Assembly (NCBI GenBank): GCA_026706345.1
Contig: JAPOYX010000023.1
Coordinates: 37,256-101,255 of the forward strand
DNA: 64,000 nt
Source of the DNA: Gemmatimonadota bacterium
Lineage (GTDB): Bacteria > JAAXHH01
Direction of reading: 5' to 3'
Shown here: positions 1 to 8,407 of the stretch, in pieces
Position numbering within the stretch: position 1 is the first letter of the stretch
How the letters are laid out: every line of letters starts with the position of its first letter
The notes under the pieces: generated by a model
The model's input: only the letters and a program-made list of their open reading frames with translations
Told to the model about the DNA's origin: nothing
The model's database searches: none
Program-made: the position numbers and the translations under genes

Positions 1-56
1 CTTTGATATTCAGAATGGACGAGGCGACTGCCGGGTTTGCTTCGGATGTAAATCCC

Positions 57-887
57 TCACCCGAAGTCCGCGATAGACGTCAGGTAGTCGTAGCTCTGGC
101 GGGCGGCTTCTTCGGGTTCCATGAGCTCGGCGAAGGCCTGGTGCACGGTGACGTAGCCGTCGTATCCGAGTTCCTCGAGCGTCTTCATGATGATGGGGAA
201 ATCGATCCCGCCCGTTTCCTGGAGCGGAACAGGGTCGTGGGGCGCGGGGCCCTTCACCCAGGTGTTCAGGGTCATGGAACCCGCCGGATTCAGGCGGTGG
301 TTCTGCAGATAGACGTTGAACAGCCAGGGCGCGAAACGCCGGATGGTCTCTGGACCGTAATCCTGGCCGCACAGGTCGAGATTGGCCGGTTCGTAGATGA
401 TGCCGAAATTCGGACGTCCCACGCGCTTCAGCACCGAGACGGACTCCTCCACCGTTTCGAACAGGCTGCGCGTGTGGGACTGGTGGGCGAGCCGGATACT
501 CCGTTCGGCTGCCTCGTCCGAAGCCCGCTGCGCCCAGGCGACCTCTTCATCCGTTTTCATGCCGATCCGGATCAGGTCGGCGCCCAGTAACGCGGTCAGG
601 TCCAGGTAGGGCGTGATGTTCCGCAGGGCGTCCGGGGCGTGTTCGTCGTTTGCGGGTATGGGGATGTCTCCCGTCACCATGGAAACGGGCAGTCCCCGTT
701 CGTCGAGGATCTTTCGCACCCGGGTGATCTGTTCCAAGGGCGTCTTTATGCCGGCCTGGGAGGCCCGCATGCACATGGCGGCGTATCCGAGCTCCCGGGC
801 CAGGTCCGCCAGGTGCTCCATGGAACGGTTGGCTTCTTCCTTGTTCAGCACGGATTCGGCGACACGGACGGACAGGGACAGTTTCAT
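57..887 (-). CDS. Sugar phosphate isomerase/epimerase (TIM barrel)
   Basis: A 276-residue protein that reads as a xylose-isomerase-like TIM barrel. Members of this family isomerise or epimerise sugars and sugar acids in the cytoplasm using a divalent metal held by Glu, Asp and His side chains. The pattern of barrel strands ending in acidic or His residues is visible (LIRIGMKTDEE, FGIIYEPANLDL, FNVYLQNHRLNP, YVTVHQAF). A GAGGAAG ribosome-binding site lies just upstream of the ATG, which supports this start. The substrate cannot be read from the sequence. It lies upstream of, and in the same direction as, nothing clearly related; the next gene on the same strand is a NUDIX hydrolase 64 bp away. 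Confidence 0.85.
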   Translation of the reverse strand: MKLSLSVRVAESVLNKEEANRSMEHLADLARELGYAAMCMRASQAGIKTPLEQITRVRKILDERGLPVSMVTGDIPIPANDEHAPDALRNITPYLDLTALLGADLIRIGMKTDEEVAWAQRASDEAAERSIRLAHQSHTRSLFETVEESVSVLKRVGRPNFGIIYEPANLDLCGQDYGPETIRRFAPWLFNVYLQNHRLNPAGSMTLNTWVKGPAPHDPVPLQETGGIDFPIIMKTLEELGYDGYVTVHQAFAELMEPEEAARQSYDYLTSIADFG

Positions 888-951
888 GGAAATCTTCCTC
901 TTTGTTTTCAGATTTCAACTTTGTTGCAGGGTCAACGGCGGCACCGACGGT

Positions 952-1572
952 CTAGCGTATCTGCACCTCGGTTCCGCCTGGAATCCTGTGCCCGATACAG
1001 GCCAGGATCTGGGCGGTGAAACGGTACGTGAGTCCCCAGAGCACGGGTTCTTCGGCGCCCAGCAGGTCGATGGCGGGCACCTCCTGTTTCCCCCATTCCC
1101 CCGAGACGACGGTCGTGACGTAGCGATTCTCATCCATCAGATCGGCCAGCGGGATCCAGAACGCACGCTGGATCTCATGGTTGAGGGACACGGACAGTTC
1201 TGACCCATTCGACAGGAAAAACACGAAAGCGGCGACGTGCACTTTGCTCAAATGGGTGGCCTGGTCGTCGAGCCGGCAGACGCATTCCGCCTCGGAAAGA
1301 TCGAGGGACGTTTCTTCCCGGGTTTCGCGGATGGCCGTTTCCAGGGGACCTTTGTCGGACGCGTCGATCTTTCCGCCGGGGAAACTGATATGGCCCGACC
1401 AGGGATCGCCCCCGCGTTGCACGCGGAGCAGGTAGAGCAGGTCCAATCCGTCACCGGTTCCGCGCGCGCGTATCGGGACCGCGATGGACGCGGTAAGTGC
1501 GTCCCGGGCGGGATCCAGTATCCTGCTGCGCCTGCCGCGCAGCTTTTCGATGAGTTCATCTTCTCGTGTCAA
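952..1572 (-). CDS. NUDIX hydrolase, CoA pyrophosphatase (NudL)-like
   Basis: The NUDIX box is complete: SFPGGKID followed by RETREETSLDL, matching G-x5-E-x7-R-E-x2-E-E-x-G-U except for Ser near the end. The SFPGGK form with the RETREE helix is typical of the YeaB/NudL group, which cleaves CoA and related nucleoside diphosphate derivatives. The frame stays open upstream to an ATG at 1731, but that would overlap the neighbouring PhyH gene by 77 bp and add about 53 unconserved residues. I prefer the TTG at 1572, preceded by GAGAGG and GGCGAGG, giving 206 residues that begin LTREDELIEKL. The start is uncertain; the family assignment is not. Confidence 0.8.
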   Translation of the reverse strand: MTREDELIEKLRGRRSRILDPARDALTASIAVPIRARGTGDGLDLLYLLRVQRGGDPWSGHISFPGGKIDASDKGPLETAIRETREETSLDLSEAECVCRLDDQATHLSKVHVAAFVFFLSNGSELSVSLNHEIQRAFWIPLADLMDENRYVTTVVSGEWGKQEVPAIDLLGAEEPVLWGLTYRFTAQILACIGHRIPGGTEVQIR

Positions 1573-1654
1573 ATCCTCGCCGTTCCTCTCAATATTCGCC
1601 GCCGTGCGCTCAGTGATGCGCGCCCCGCCCGACAACGCGCCTGACGGTCCGCAA

Positions 1655-2494
1655 TCAGGACCGGGCGAACACGACCTGGTTCCTAGGATGGTCGGCCCGC
1701 TGGCCCGGGCGCCTGCTTCCCAGATTGGCATCGATGACCGGCCGGTTTTCCGTGCTGCAAGCCGAGTCGTCGATTAGCAAACCATCCTCGTAGAACGTGA
1801 TACCGAGCGCTTCACGGATTCGCCCCGACGTGTTGGCCCGCGCGCCGTGAACGACCCAGTGGCTGTGCAGGGTGGCGCCCCCCGCAGGAATCTCCTCTTC
1901 CACGACCGGAATCCGGTTCGTGCGGATAAAGTCTTCGAAGAACGACTCCGATTCGCGGTGTATCCCTCTGGGACCGAGCACTTTGTCTCTGTGGGTGCCG
2001 CTCGCGAAGCGGGGCGGCCCCATGTCGATGGCGGCGTCCACGAGGGGGATCCACATGGTGAGGACTTGGTCCGAGCACAGCGGCCAGTGGGGACCGTCCT
2101 GGTGCCAGGGCGTGATCCAGCTTTCGGGTTCCTTGAACATCGCCTTGTCGTAGTAGATGCGGACCGCGTCCACCCCCATGAGGTCGGCCGCTATCTGTCC
2201 GAACCGACGCGACTGGATAAACCGTGCGGCACGCTCGTCCGCTTCCCTCAGGTTGAACGTCTGCATGAATACGCGGGAGAAATCGTCCTCCGGCCGATCG
2301 CTCATCTTGCTCGCCCCGGCGAACCGTTCGGCCGTGACCGACCTCAGTATCCCCCGATACTCCGCGATCTCTTCCTTTGTACAGACGTCCCGGAGATGCA
2401 CGTGGCCGTTTTCACGGTATTGCCGCACGTGGTCCGGCGACAAGGGGTATGCGGACGCAAGGCCCGTTCCACCGGGTAGATCACCCTCGGTCAT
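1655..2494 (-). CDS. Phytanoyl-CoA dioxygenase (PhyH) family protein 1
   Basis: Predicted Fe(II)/2-oxoglutarate-dependent oxygenase of 279 residues. The facial triad is recognisable: His131 and Asp133 in WHQDGPHW, and His216 in HSHWVVHG, with Arg225 placed to bind the 2-oxoglutarate carboxylate. The longest frame starts at a GTG (2512), but the ATG at 2494 has a GGGAGGA ribosome-binding site ten bases upstream, which overlaps that GTG, so I take the ATG. The substrate is unknown; the family hydroxylates lipids, amino acids and many small metabolites. It is the first of seven PhyH proteins in the window. Confidence 0.88.
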   Translation of the reverse strand: MTEGDLPGGTGLASAYPLSPDHVRQYRENGHVHLRDVCTKEEIAEYRGILRSVTAERFAGASKMSDRPEDDFSRVFMQTFNLREADERAARFIQSRRFGQIAADLMGVDAVRIYYDKAMFKEPESWITPWHQDGPHWPLCSDQVLTMWIPLVDAAIDMGPPRFASGTHRDKVLGPRGIHRESESFFEDFIRTNRIPVVEEEIPAGGATLHSHWVVHGARANTSGRIREALGITFYEDGLLIDDSACSTENRPVIDANLGSRRPGQRADHPRNQVVFARS

Positions 2495-2899
2495 GAAAGC
2501 AGATCCTCCCACCCCGCGCGGATCTTCCCTTCCGCGTAGATGTCCGGCCTTTCGCGGATCCTACCAGCCCGCACAGACCCTCTTGTCCGCGTGGTAAACC
2601 AACGGAGCTTTCAATCAGGATACGGTCATCGGGCAACTAACAAACAGGAACCGGGATGTCAAGGGGTTTGGCCCTTCCGGCCCGGGACCGCCTGGTCGAT
2701 CGTGAGGTCACGAAACGGGAACGGATTACATGCTTACAACGTTTGCCAGGAGACCCTATGTTTTCGTCCGGCAGGCCCCGCCCTTGACAGGACATGCCTG
2801 TTGGTCTTTATTTGAAGGAACGCGGCGGGACTACGTGAACTTCGTGTGTCCGCCGCGATTCCAGTTTATGACGCCGGATGGTGCAGCCTGGAGCATGCC
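2495..2899. other. Divergent intergenic region between PhyH 1 and accA
   Basis: 405 bp without a convincing gene. It holds the accA promoter (listed separately) at its right end. Short open frames cross it, but none has a ribosome-binding site or recognisable product. No clear promoter for the minus-strand PhyH gene was found. Confidence 0.6.
2784..2812 (+). promoter_or_regulatory. Sigma-70-like promoter of accA
   Basis: Perfect -35 TTGACA, a 17-bp spacer and a -10 TTTATT. Transcription would start near 2819, giving a leader of about 80 bases before the accA ATG at 2900. Confidence 0.55.
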
Positions 2900-3901
2900 A
2901 TGGAAGAGAACGGCCCGATTCTCGAATTTGAAAAACCGATCTACGAGCTCGAGAAGCGCATAGAGGAAATGAGAAACTATGCGGTGACCGAGAACCTCGA
3001 CGCCCTGGCCGACGAGATCCAGCGCCTGGAAGAGGAAGTGGCCCGGCAGCGGCAGAAGACCTATTCCAACCTGACCCGGTGGCAGCGCGTGCTCATCGCC
3101 CGTCATCCGAACCGCCCCCACACGCTCGACTATATCGACGGGATGATGGAGGATTTCGTCGAACTGCACGGCGACCGGTCCTTCGGGGACGACAAGGCCA
3201 TGGTCACGGGGCTGGCGAAAATGGATGGCCAGCCCATCGCCGTGGTCGGTCACCAGAAGGGGAAGAACACGAAGGAAAACGTGATGCGCAATTTCGGCAT
3301 GGCGGGTCCCGAGGGATACCGCAAGGCCCTGCGCATCATGAAACTGGCCGAGAAGTTCGACATGCCGGTCCTGTCTCTTGTCGATACCCCGGGAGCCTAT
3401 CCCGGCGCGGGCGCCGAAGAAAGGGGCCAGGCAGAGGCGATCGCCCGGAACATCTACGAGATGGGGCGTCTGCGTGTACCCATCATCGTCATGGTGATCG
3501 GCGAGGGCGCCAGCGGCGGGGCCCTGGGGATCGGGGTGGGCGACCGCGTCATCATGATGGAAAACGCCTGGTATTCGGTCATCAGCCCCGAACCCTGTTC
3601 CACCATTCTGTGGAAGGACCAGGAGAAGGCGGCTGCCCGCAAGGCCGACTGCGCCGAGGCCCTTCGGCTTGCCGCCACCGACCTGCTCCAGTTCGGCGTC
3701 ATCGACGAGATCGTACCCGAACCCTTCGGCGGCGCGCACCGCGACCACGAAGCGGCTATTTCCAACGTCAGGAAATCCATCCTCAAGGCATTGCACGAGG
3801 CGGGCGGACAGTCCGTCGACGAACGGCTGGAAGCCCGGCTGGAGAAGTACAGCAGCATGGGCGCCTTCGACGAAATACCCGCCGCGAACGACCCCGCGTA
3901 A
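2900..3901 (+). CDS. accA: Acetyl-CoA carboxylase carboxyltransferase subunit alpha
   Basis: A 333-residue AccA, close to the usual length. With AccD it moves the carboxyl group from biotin on AccB to acetyl-CoA, making malonyl-CoA in the first step of fatty acid synthesis. Typical stretches are the N-terminal helical region ([17 protein letters not shown]), [11 protein letters not shown], the GDR-FGDD segment, the oxyanion-hole glycines in [10 protein letters not shown] and [16 protein letters not shown]. The frame is open 18 codons further upstream, but the ATG at 2900 has GGAG six bases before it and gives the family N-terminus. The accD partner is not in this window, as is common in bacteria. 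Confidence 0.97.
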   Translation: MEENGPILEFEKPIYELEKRIEEMRNYAVTENLDALADEIQRLEEEVARQRQKTYSNLTRWQRVLIARHPNRPHTLDYIDGMMEDFVELHGDRSFGDDKAMVTGLAKMDGQPIAVVGHQKGKNTKENVMRNFGMAGPEGYRKALRIMKLAEKFDMPVLSLVDTPGAYPGAGAEERGQAEAIARNIYEMGRLRVPIIVMVIGEGASGGALGIGVGDRVIMMENAWYSVISPEPCSTILWKDQEKAAARKADCAEALRLAATDLLQFGVIDEIVPEPFGGAHRDHEAAISNVRKSILKALHEAGGQSVDERLEARLEKYSSMGAFDEIPAANDPA

Positions 3902-3924
3902 CCCGGAAGCCAGGAGCAGGACGC

Positions 3925-5112
3925 TTGTTAAAGGCCATCAAGGGCGGCTTGATCATCAACGGGAAAGGCAAGACGCCGATTCCCGACGGGCTGATCCTGG
4001 TGGACGGCAACCGGATCCAGGCCGTCGGATCCCGCGAAAGCCTCTCGATACCTCAGGACGCGGAGATCGTCGACTTCGGTACGGCCACGCTGCTCCCCGG
4101 CCTCATCGATACCCACGTCCATCTCGTCATGAACGCGCGGGAGGACTGCGTAACCTCCCTGGCGCACAAGACCGCCGTCGAATCCGTGGTCGAGGCCGCC
4201 GGGAACGCCCGACGGACCTTGCGGGGCGGAGTGACGACCGTCCGTGATTGCGCTGACGTGTTCGGCGTGACCCTGACCCTGAAGCGGGCCATCGACGGGG
4301 GCCACCTGGACGGGCCGCGCATCCTGGCCTGCGGTCTGCCCATCACCACGACGGCGGGGCACCTCCACTACATGGGGATCAGCGCGGACAGCACGGAGGA
4401 GGTGCTGAAGGCCGTGCGCACGGTGGTCACCATGGGCGTGGACTGGGTCAAGGTCTGCGCGACCGGGGGCGGATTGACCCCCGACAGCAACGTGCGCCGC
4501 GCTCAGTACACGGCGGAGACGTTGACGGCCCTCGTCGACGACGCCCATCGACTGGGCAGAAAGGTCGCCGCCCACGCCCACGGGACCGAAGGCGTTATGA
4601 ACTGCGCCATCGCCGGCACCGACAGCATCGAGCACTGTTCGTGGATGGGGGAGGAAGAAGACCACCGTTACGACGAGGCGGCCGTCGCCCTGATTCTGAA
4701 GAAGGGGCTCTACGTCAGCCACACGATCACGGGGCCGAGGACGGGTTCGCCGGAAGAAGTGGAGGAGCTGCTCAACAGCGAACTCGGTGAACGATTCGCC
4801 TTGCTGCGTCGGACGCTGGAAGAAGGCGTCCGCATGGTCATATCCAGCGACGCGGGCGTCCCGGACACACGATTCGAGGATTTCGCCGGGAGCCTCGTCA
4901 TCGCCGTCAAATGCTGCGGCTTTTCCCCAATGGGCGCGATCATCGCCGCCACGAGCCGGGCTGCCGAGATGCTGGGCATGACGGACCGGGTCGGATCCCT
5001 GGAACCCGGCAAATTCGCGGATATCCTTGCCGTCGACGGCGATCCTCTCCAGGATATCACGGCCATCCGGCGGATCATCGGCGTGTTCAAGGAAGGCCGC
5101 CGGTTCGTGTGA
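3925..5112 (+). CDS. Amidohydrolase family protein (imidazolonepropionase/prolidase-like)
   Basis: A 395-residue metal-dependent amidohydrolase. The metal-binding signature is complete: H-x-H in DTHVHLVM, then His in AAHAHG, His in IEHCSW and the late Asp in ISSDAG, followed by the C-terminal PGKFADILAVDGDPL strand of the small beta domain. This subgroup includes Xaa-Arg/Xaa-Pro dipeptidases and imidazolonepropionase-like enzymes, so a dipeptide or N-acyl amide substrate is likely but not proven. The frame is open far upstream across accA in another frame; the TTG at 3925 is chosen because AGGAG sits eight bases before it and the encoded protein starts where the family does. It follows accA by 23 bp. 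Confidence 0.85.
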   Translation: MLKAIKGGLIINGKGKTPIPDGLILVDGNRIQAVGSRESLSIPQDAEIVDFGTATLLPGLIDTHVHLVMNAREDCVTSLAHKTAVESVVEAAGNARRTLRGGVTTVRDCADVFGVTLTLKRAIDGGHLDGPRILACGLPITTTAGHLHYMGISADSTEEVLKAVRTVVTMGVDWVKVCATGGGLTPDSNVRRAQYTAETLTALVDDAHRLGRKVAAHAHGTEGVMNCAIAGTDSIEHCSWMGEEEDHRYDEAAVALILKKGLYVSHTITGPRTGSPEEVEELLNSELGERFALLRRTLEEGVRMVISSDAGVPDTRFEDFAGSLVIAVKCCGFSPMGAIIAATSRAAEMLGMTDRVGSLEPGKFADILAVDGDPLQDITAIRRIIGVFKEGRRFV

Positions 5113-5146
5113 ACGGAAAGACGCGCCTGCCGGCGTAGCAAGAATT

Positions 5147-5226
5147 ACGCGAGCGTACGAGGCTTAAGCACGCTTTGACTGCGTTGGGGGTCACGCGAGC
5201 GTACGAGGCTTAAGCACGCTTTGACT
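5147..5226. repeat. 34-bp direct repeat at the 3' end of the flavin oxidase gene
   Basis: Two identical 34-bp copies lie at 5147-5180 and 5193-5226, 46 bp apart start to start. The right copy encodes the last eleven residues of the minus-strand oxidase (ending QSVLKPRTLA) and runs into its TGA. The left copy lies just past the stop, can be read as the same peptide, and is followed by a TAA. The region separates two convergent genes. Confidence 0.85.
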
Positions 5227-6363
5227 ACTGAATCTTTCGAGACCGAACAGGCTCGTGTCGACTGGCGGCGGTTCATCGAACAGCAGGGCGGCCAGTGTAT
5301 CGCCCAGCACTGGACCGAACTTGAACCCGTGACCCGAGAACCCTGCCGCGACGACTACGTGGCTGTAATCGGGATGCCGGTCCAGGATGAAGTGGAAATC
5401 CGCCGAGTTGGTGTACAGACAGTGTTTCACCGCGACGGGATCCCGGGACAGGTGGGGACATCTACGTCCGATGAAATCCTGCACCGCGGCGAGATTGGCG
5501 CCGTCGACCTCTTCAGGGTCGTCGGCCTCCACGACCCGGCCGGTCCTGTGGCAGCCGGCCTTGACGCCCGGCACCCGCACCTGGGGCACGCAGTAGAAGG
5601 GATCGGGGGTGTGGTAATCGATCACGTTGGGCATGGCGCCCGCCTCGTGGGGGACCGGCCCCTTCTGCGGGAAATAAGCCAGCAATTCCCGCGTCACCAC
5701 CAGATCGACATTGATCCCCAGCGTGCGCAGCCACCGGTCCGTCCAGCCACCGGTTGCCAGCACGAGGCGGGTGCCTGACCAAGACCGTCCGTCCGACGCC
5801 GTGACCTCGACGCGCGCTTCGCTCGGGACGATCGAAGCGACTTCCGTTTCCGTAAGGGCGTCCACGCCGTCTTCCAGGACGCAGTCCCACAGGCTCCGTA
5901 CCACCTCGTCGGCGAAAAGCACGGCACTGTCGGGTTGGTAGATGGCCTCGCCGTTCTTTGGCAGGTTTAGCTGGGGGAAACGGCGCGCAAAGGATGGACC
6001 GTCCAGTCGCTCGAAAGGAAGTTCGCAGTCCCGCAGCCGGGTTTCCAGCGTCTCCAGCACTTCTGCGTCCGCGGGCGCCAGGTTGCAGATGCCGGTCTGC
6101 CTGAACACCGGCCTGCCCAGGCGATTCGCGAGATCCTCCCAGGCCCGGAAGGCGCGCGCCGCCATTTCGACGTACACGTTCTCTTCGTAGTCGAAACGGA
6201 TCATGCGGCTGTCGCCGTGTGAACTGCCGTGTTCGTGGACGGGTGCGTATCGCTCGAGCAGAAGGACGCCCATCCCGCGACGGGCCAGCACGTAGGCCGT
6301 CGAGACGCCGACGACTCCGCCGCCGACCACGATGACATCGTACTGTTTCACCGGTCGATTCAC
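5191..6363 (-). CDS. FAD-dependent amine oxidase, monomeric sarcosine oxidase / N-methyltryptophan oxidase family
   Basis: A 390-residue flavoprotein of the MSOX/SolA family, which oxidatively demethylates N-methyl amino acids, releasing formaldehyde and hydrogen peroxide. The Rossmann motif is at the N-terminus (DVIVVGGGVVGVSTA), followed by the family signature SSHGDSRMIR. Cys315 in KHCLYTNSADFHFILD is at the position of the cysteine that links covalently to FAD in MSOX, and AAGFSGHGFKFGP follows as expected. The start is a GTG whose first bases overlap the TGA of the upstream Gfo/Idh/MocA gene (GTGA), so the two are likely translationally coupled. The substrate is unknown. The 3' end is part of a 34-bp direct repeat. 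Confidence 0.9.
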   Translation of the reverse strand: MNRPVKQYDVIVVGGGVVGVSTAYVLARRGMGVLLLERYAPVHEHGSSHGDSRMIRFDYEENVYVEMAARAFRAWEDLANRLGRPVFRQTGICNLAPADAEVLETLETRLRDCELPFERLDGPSFARRFPQLNLPKNGEAIYQPDSAVLFADEVVRSLWDCVLEDGVDALTETEVASIVPSEARVEVTASDGRSWSGTRLVLATGGWTDRWLRTLGINVDLVVTRELLAYFPQKGPVPHEAGAMPNVIDYHTPDPFYCVPQVRVPGVKAGCHRTGRVVEADDPEEVDGANLAAVQDFIGRRCPHLSRDPVAVKHCLYTNSADFHFILDRHPDYSHVVVAAGFSGHGFKFGPVLGDTLAALLFDEPPPVDTSLFGLERFSSQSVLKPRTLA

Positions 6364-7355
6364 GACAGGACCCGCGTCGCGCGGAGCAGGGTCTCCTGCA
6401 CGAGCAGTTCGTGGGACAGGGGACGGTCCGGCGGCTGTTCACCCGAGATAGTCTTCAGGAGAGACACCAGTTCGAGGTCATACAGCGCCTGGCGGCTGCG
6501 GCCCGTCACGGGTACGCGGGATTCTCCCGCGGGATACCCGTCCCGGGCTCCGGTCAGGACCAGCCGGATCTCCGTGCCCGGCTCAAAGGGTTCGAGTAGT
6601 ATGGCGCTGCCTTCTGTTCCGTATACCTCGAAGCGGCGGGCGGGCGGAGACGGTTCCATGGCGGCGATATCCACGGTGGCCATGGCATGCTCGTATTCAA
6701 ACACGCCCAGGCCGTTGTCCGCGAAAGCGGGCACTTCCCCGGTTTCGTTGCGCAGAAACGCGGTCACCTCAGACGGCCGGCCGAGGATCCAGACCACCTG
6801 GTCGAGCATGTGACCGGCCAAGTCGTAGAATATGCCTCCCCGATGGGCACTGATTACTTCGCGGGACGAGGCGGGGACGTTAGTCGACATGTGCGCGCGG
6901 ATCGAAAACACGTTGCCCAGCATGCCGGACCGTGCCCAGTCGGCGATCTTGCAGAACCCGTCGTGGTACCGGAACATGTACCCCATCTGCACCTGCAGGT
7001 TCGCCATTTCGGCCTGTGCGACCACCCGCTGCCAGGCCGGCCAGTCGTCTCCCGCGGGCTTGTCGTACCAGGCATGCTTGCCGGCGCGGACGATCTCCTC
7101 CGTCTGGGCCAGGCTTTCGTCGTTGCGGCCTTCAGAAGCTATGGCAGTGATACCGGTGTCGCCAAGCATGTCCTCGGCGCGTTTAAACCAGCGGACGCCC
7201 GCATACGGTCCACCGCCCTGCTCCAACGCGGCACGCCGCGCCTCATCGGGCTCATAGACCCCGACGCACTCGACATCGGGATGGGTCAACATAGATTGAA
7301 GTTTGCCGGCCGCATGTCCGTGACCGGTGCCGTACTGCGCCATGCGTATCGCCAT
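6360..7355 (-). CDS. Gfo/Idh/MocA family oxidoreductase
   Basis: A 331-residue NAD(P)-dependent dehydrogenase. The N-terminal Rossmann segment is AQYGTGHGHAAGKLQ, slightly unusual for the family. The conserved Lys-Pro of the active site is in HAWYDKPAGDDW, and the substrate-domain segment GGIFYDLAGHMLDQV carries the usual catalytic acid and His. AGAGGA lies seven bases before the ATG. It overlaps the next gene, a flavin amine oxidase, by four bases, suggesting a two-gene operon that oxidises a sugar or sugar-amine derivative; the exact substrate cannot be read. Confidence 0.9.
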   Translation of the reverse strand: MAIRMAQYGTGHGHAAGKLQSMLTHPDVECVGVYEPDEARRAALEQGGGPYAGVRWFKRAEDMLGDTGITAIASEGRNDESLAQTEEIVRAGKHAWYDKPAGDDWPAWQRVVAQAEMANLQVQMGYMFRYHDGFCKIADWARSGMLGNVFSIRAHMSTNVPASSREVISAHRGGIFYDLAGHMLDQVVWILGRPSEVTAFLRNETGEVPAFADNGLGVFEYEHAMATVDIAAMEPSPPARRFEVYGTEGSAILLEPFEPGTEIRLVLTGARDGYPAGESRVPVTGRSRQALYDLELVSLLKTISGEQPPDRPLSHELLVQETLLRATRVLS

Positions 7356-7467
7356 TCAGGGTTCCTCTGGTGACGTGGAGTTGAACTGTGGTAGGTGTTT
7401 CCGGGAAGTAAACAACGGACATGGTATCGTCAAGCGAATTCGGGAAGACATCGGGTAGACATCAGGC

Positions 7468-7496
7468 TTGACATCAGATGCGGTTTCCGCTACGTT
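7468..7496 (+). promoter_or_regulatory. Sigma-70-like promoter of the PhyH-enolase-creatininase operon
   Basis: TTGACA (7468-7473), a 17-bp spacer and TACGTT (7491-7496), about 60 bp before the GTG of the first gene. It lies in the 203-bp gap between divergent genes; the words gacatc are repeated just upstream. Confidence 0.5.
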
Positions 7497-7558
7497 CGCA
7501 CCAATCTTTCCACGATCTGGAAGCCCATCGATCATTGTAATAAACCAGGAGACGAAGC

Positions 7559-8407
7559 GTGTCCCTGATCCAGGCGCAGATCGACGAATTCAGAGCGGTA
7601 GGGTTTCTCAACGTCGGTCGTGTCTACAGCGACGAAGAGGCCGACGCGTTGCGGGATCGCCTGATGACCGTGATCGCGGGCACGTCCCGCGGCAAGGCCG
7701 AGGCGGTTCGGAACATAGCCGGCGAGGAACTGGAAGCGGAAAGGGACGTGGTGATCCAGGTGGTCAACACCTGGCAGGCGGACGACGGATTCCGCGCCCA
7801 TCTCTACCACCCTGAAATCTGCCGCATGGCCTGCGACCTGATCGGCACCGACGTGCTGAGGGTGTGGCACGACCAGATCCAGTACAAGCCACCGCGTCGC
7901 GGCGGGGCAACCGACTGGCACCAGGACCATCCCTACTGGCCGATCATCCAGCCGGCCGATCTGGTGAGCGCCTGGGTGGCGCTCGACGACGCCACCGTGG
8001 AGAACGGCTGCATGCGCATGGTGCCGCGCAGCCACCATTGGGGACCTCACAAGGGCGGCACGATCGGGACGAACGAGGATGGTTTCACACCGGATCCCGA
8101 TCGGTCACTCATCCCCAGTGACGAAGAGATCGAGATCGTCCCCTGCGAGGTGAAGAAAGGCGAGTGCATGTTCCACCACTGCCTGACCTGGCACGGCAGC
8201 CCGCCCAATCCGTCCGCCAACGGCCGGCCGGCCATCGCCGTGCACTACATGCCCGGATGGACGCGCTACGAACCTACCAGAACTCATATCATGGAGCGGC
8301 GGGTCGACGTCGAACCAGGTGAACTCCTGACCGGCCATTACTTTCCCACCGTGTGGGATCGCGGTCCGGTAGAACCGCCGGCGCACTGGTCCAAGGAACA
8401 GGCATGA
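7559..8407 (+). CDS. Phytanoyl-CoA dioxygenase family protein 2
   Basis: A 282-residue Fe(II)/2-oxoglutarate oxygenase. His121 and Asp123 (DWHQDHPYW) and His212 (CLTWHGS) form the iron site, with Arg223 for 2-oxoglutarate. The start is a GTG preceded by AGGAG with a seven-base gap. It is the first gene of a plus-strand operon and its stop overlaps the next start as ATGA. The VPRSHHWG and HYMPGWTRYEP segments resemble the PhyH subgroup found beside sugar-acid enzymes, but the substrate is not known. Confidence 0.9.
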   Translation: MSLIQAQIDEFRAVGFLNVGRVYSDEEADALRDRLMTVIAGTSRGKAEAVRNIAGEELEAERDVVIQVVNTWQADDGFRAHLYHPEICRMACDLIGTDVLRVWHDQIQYKPPRRGGATDWHQDHPYWPIIQPADLVSAWVALDDATVENGCMRMVPRSHHWGPHKGGTIGTNEDGFTPDPDRSLIPSDEEIEIVPCEVKKGECMFHHCLTWHGSPPNPSANGRPAIAVHYMPGWTRYEPTRTHIMERRVDVEPGELLTGHYFPTVWDRGPVEPPAHWSKEQA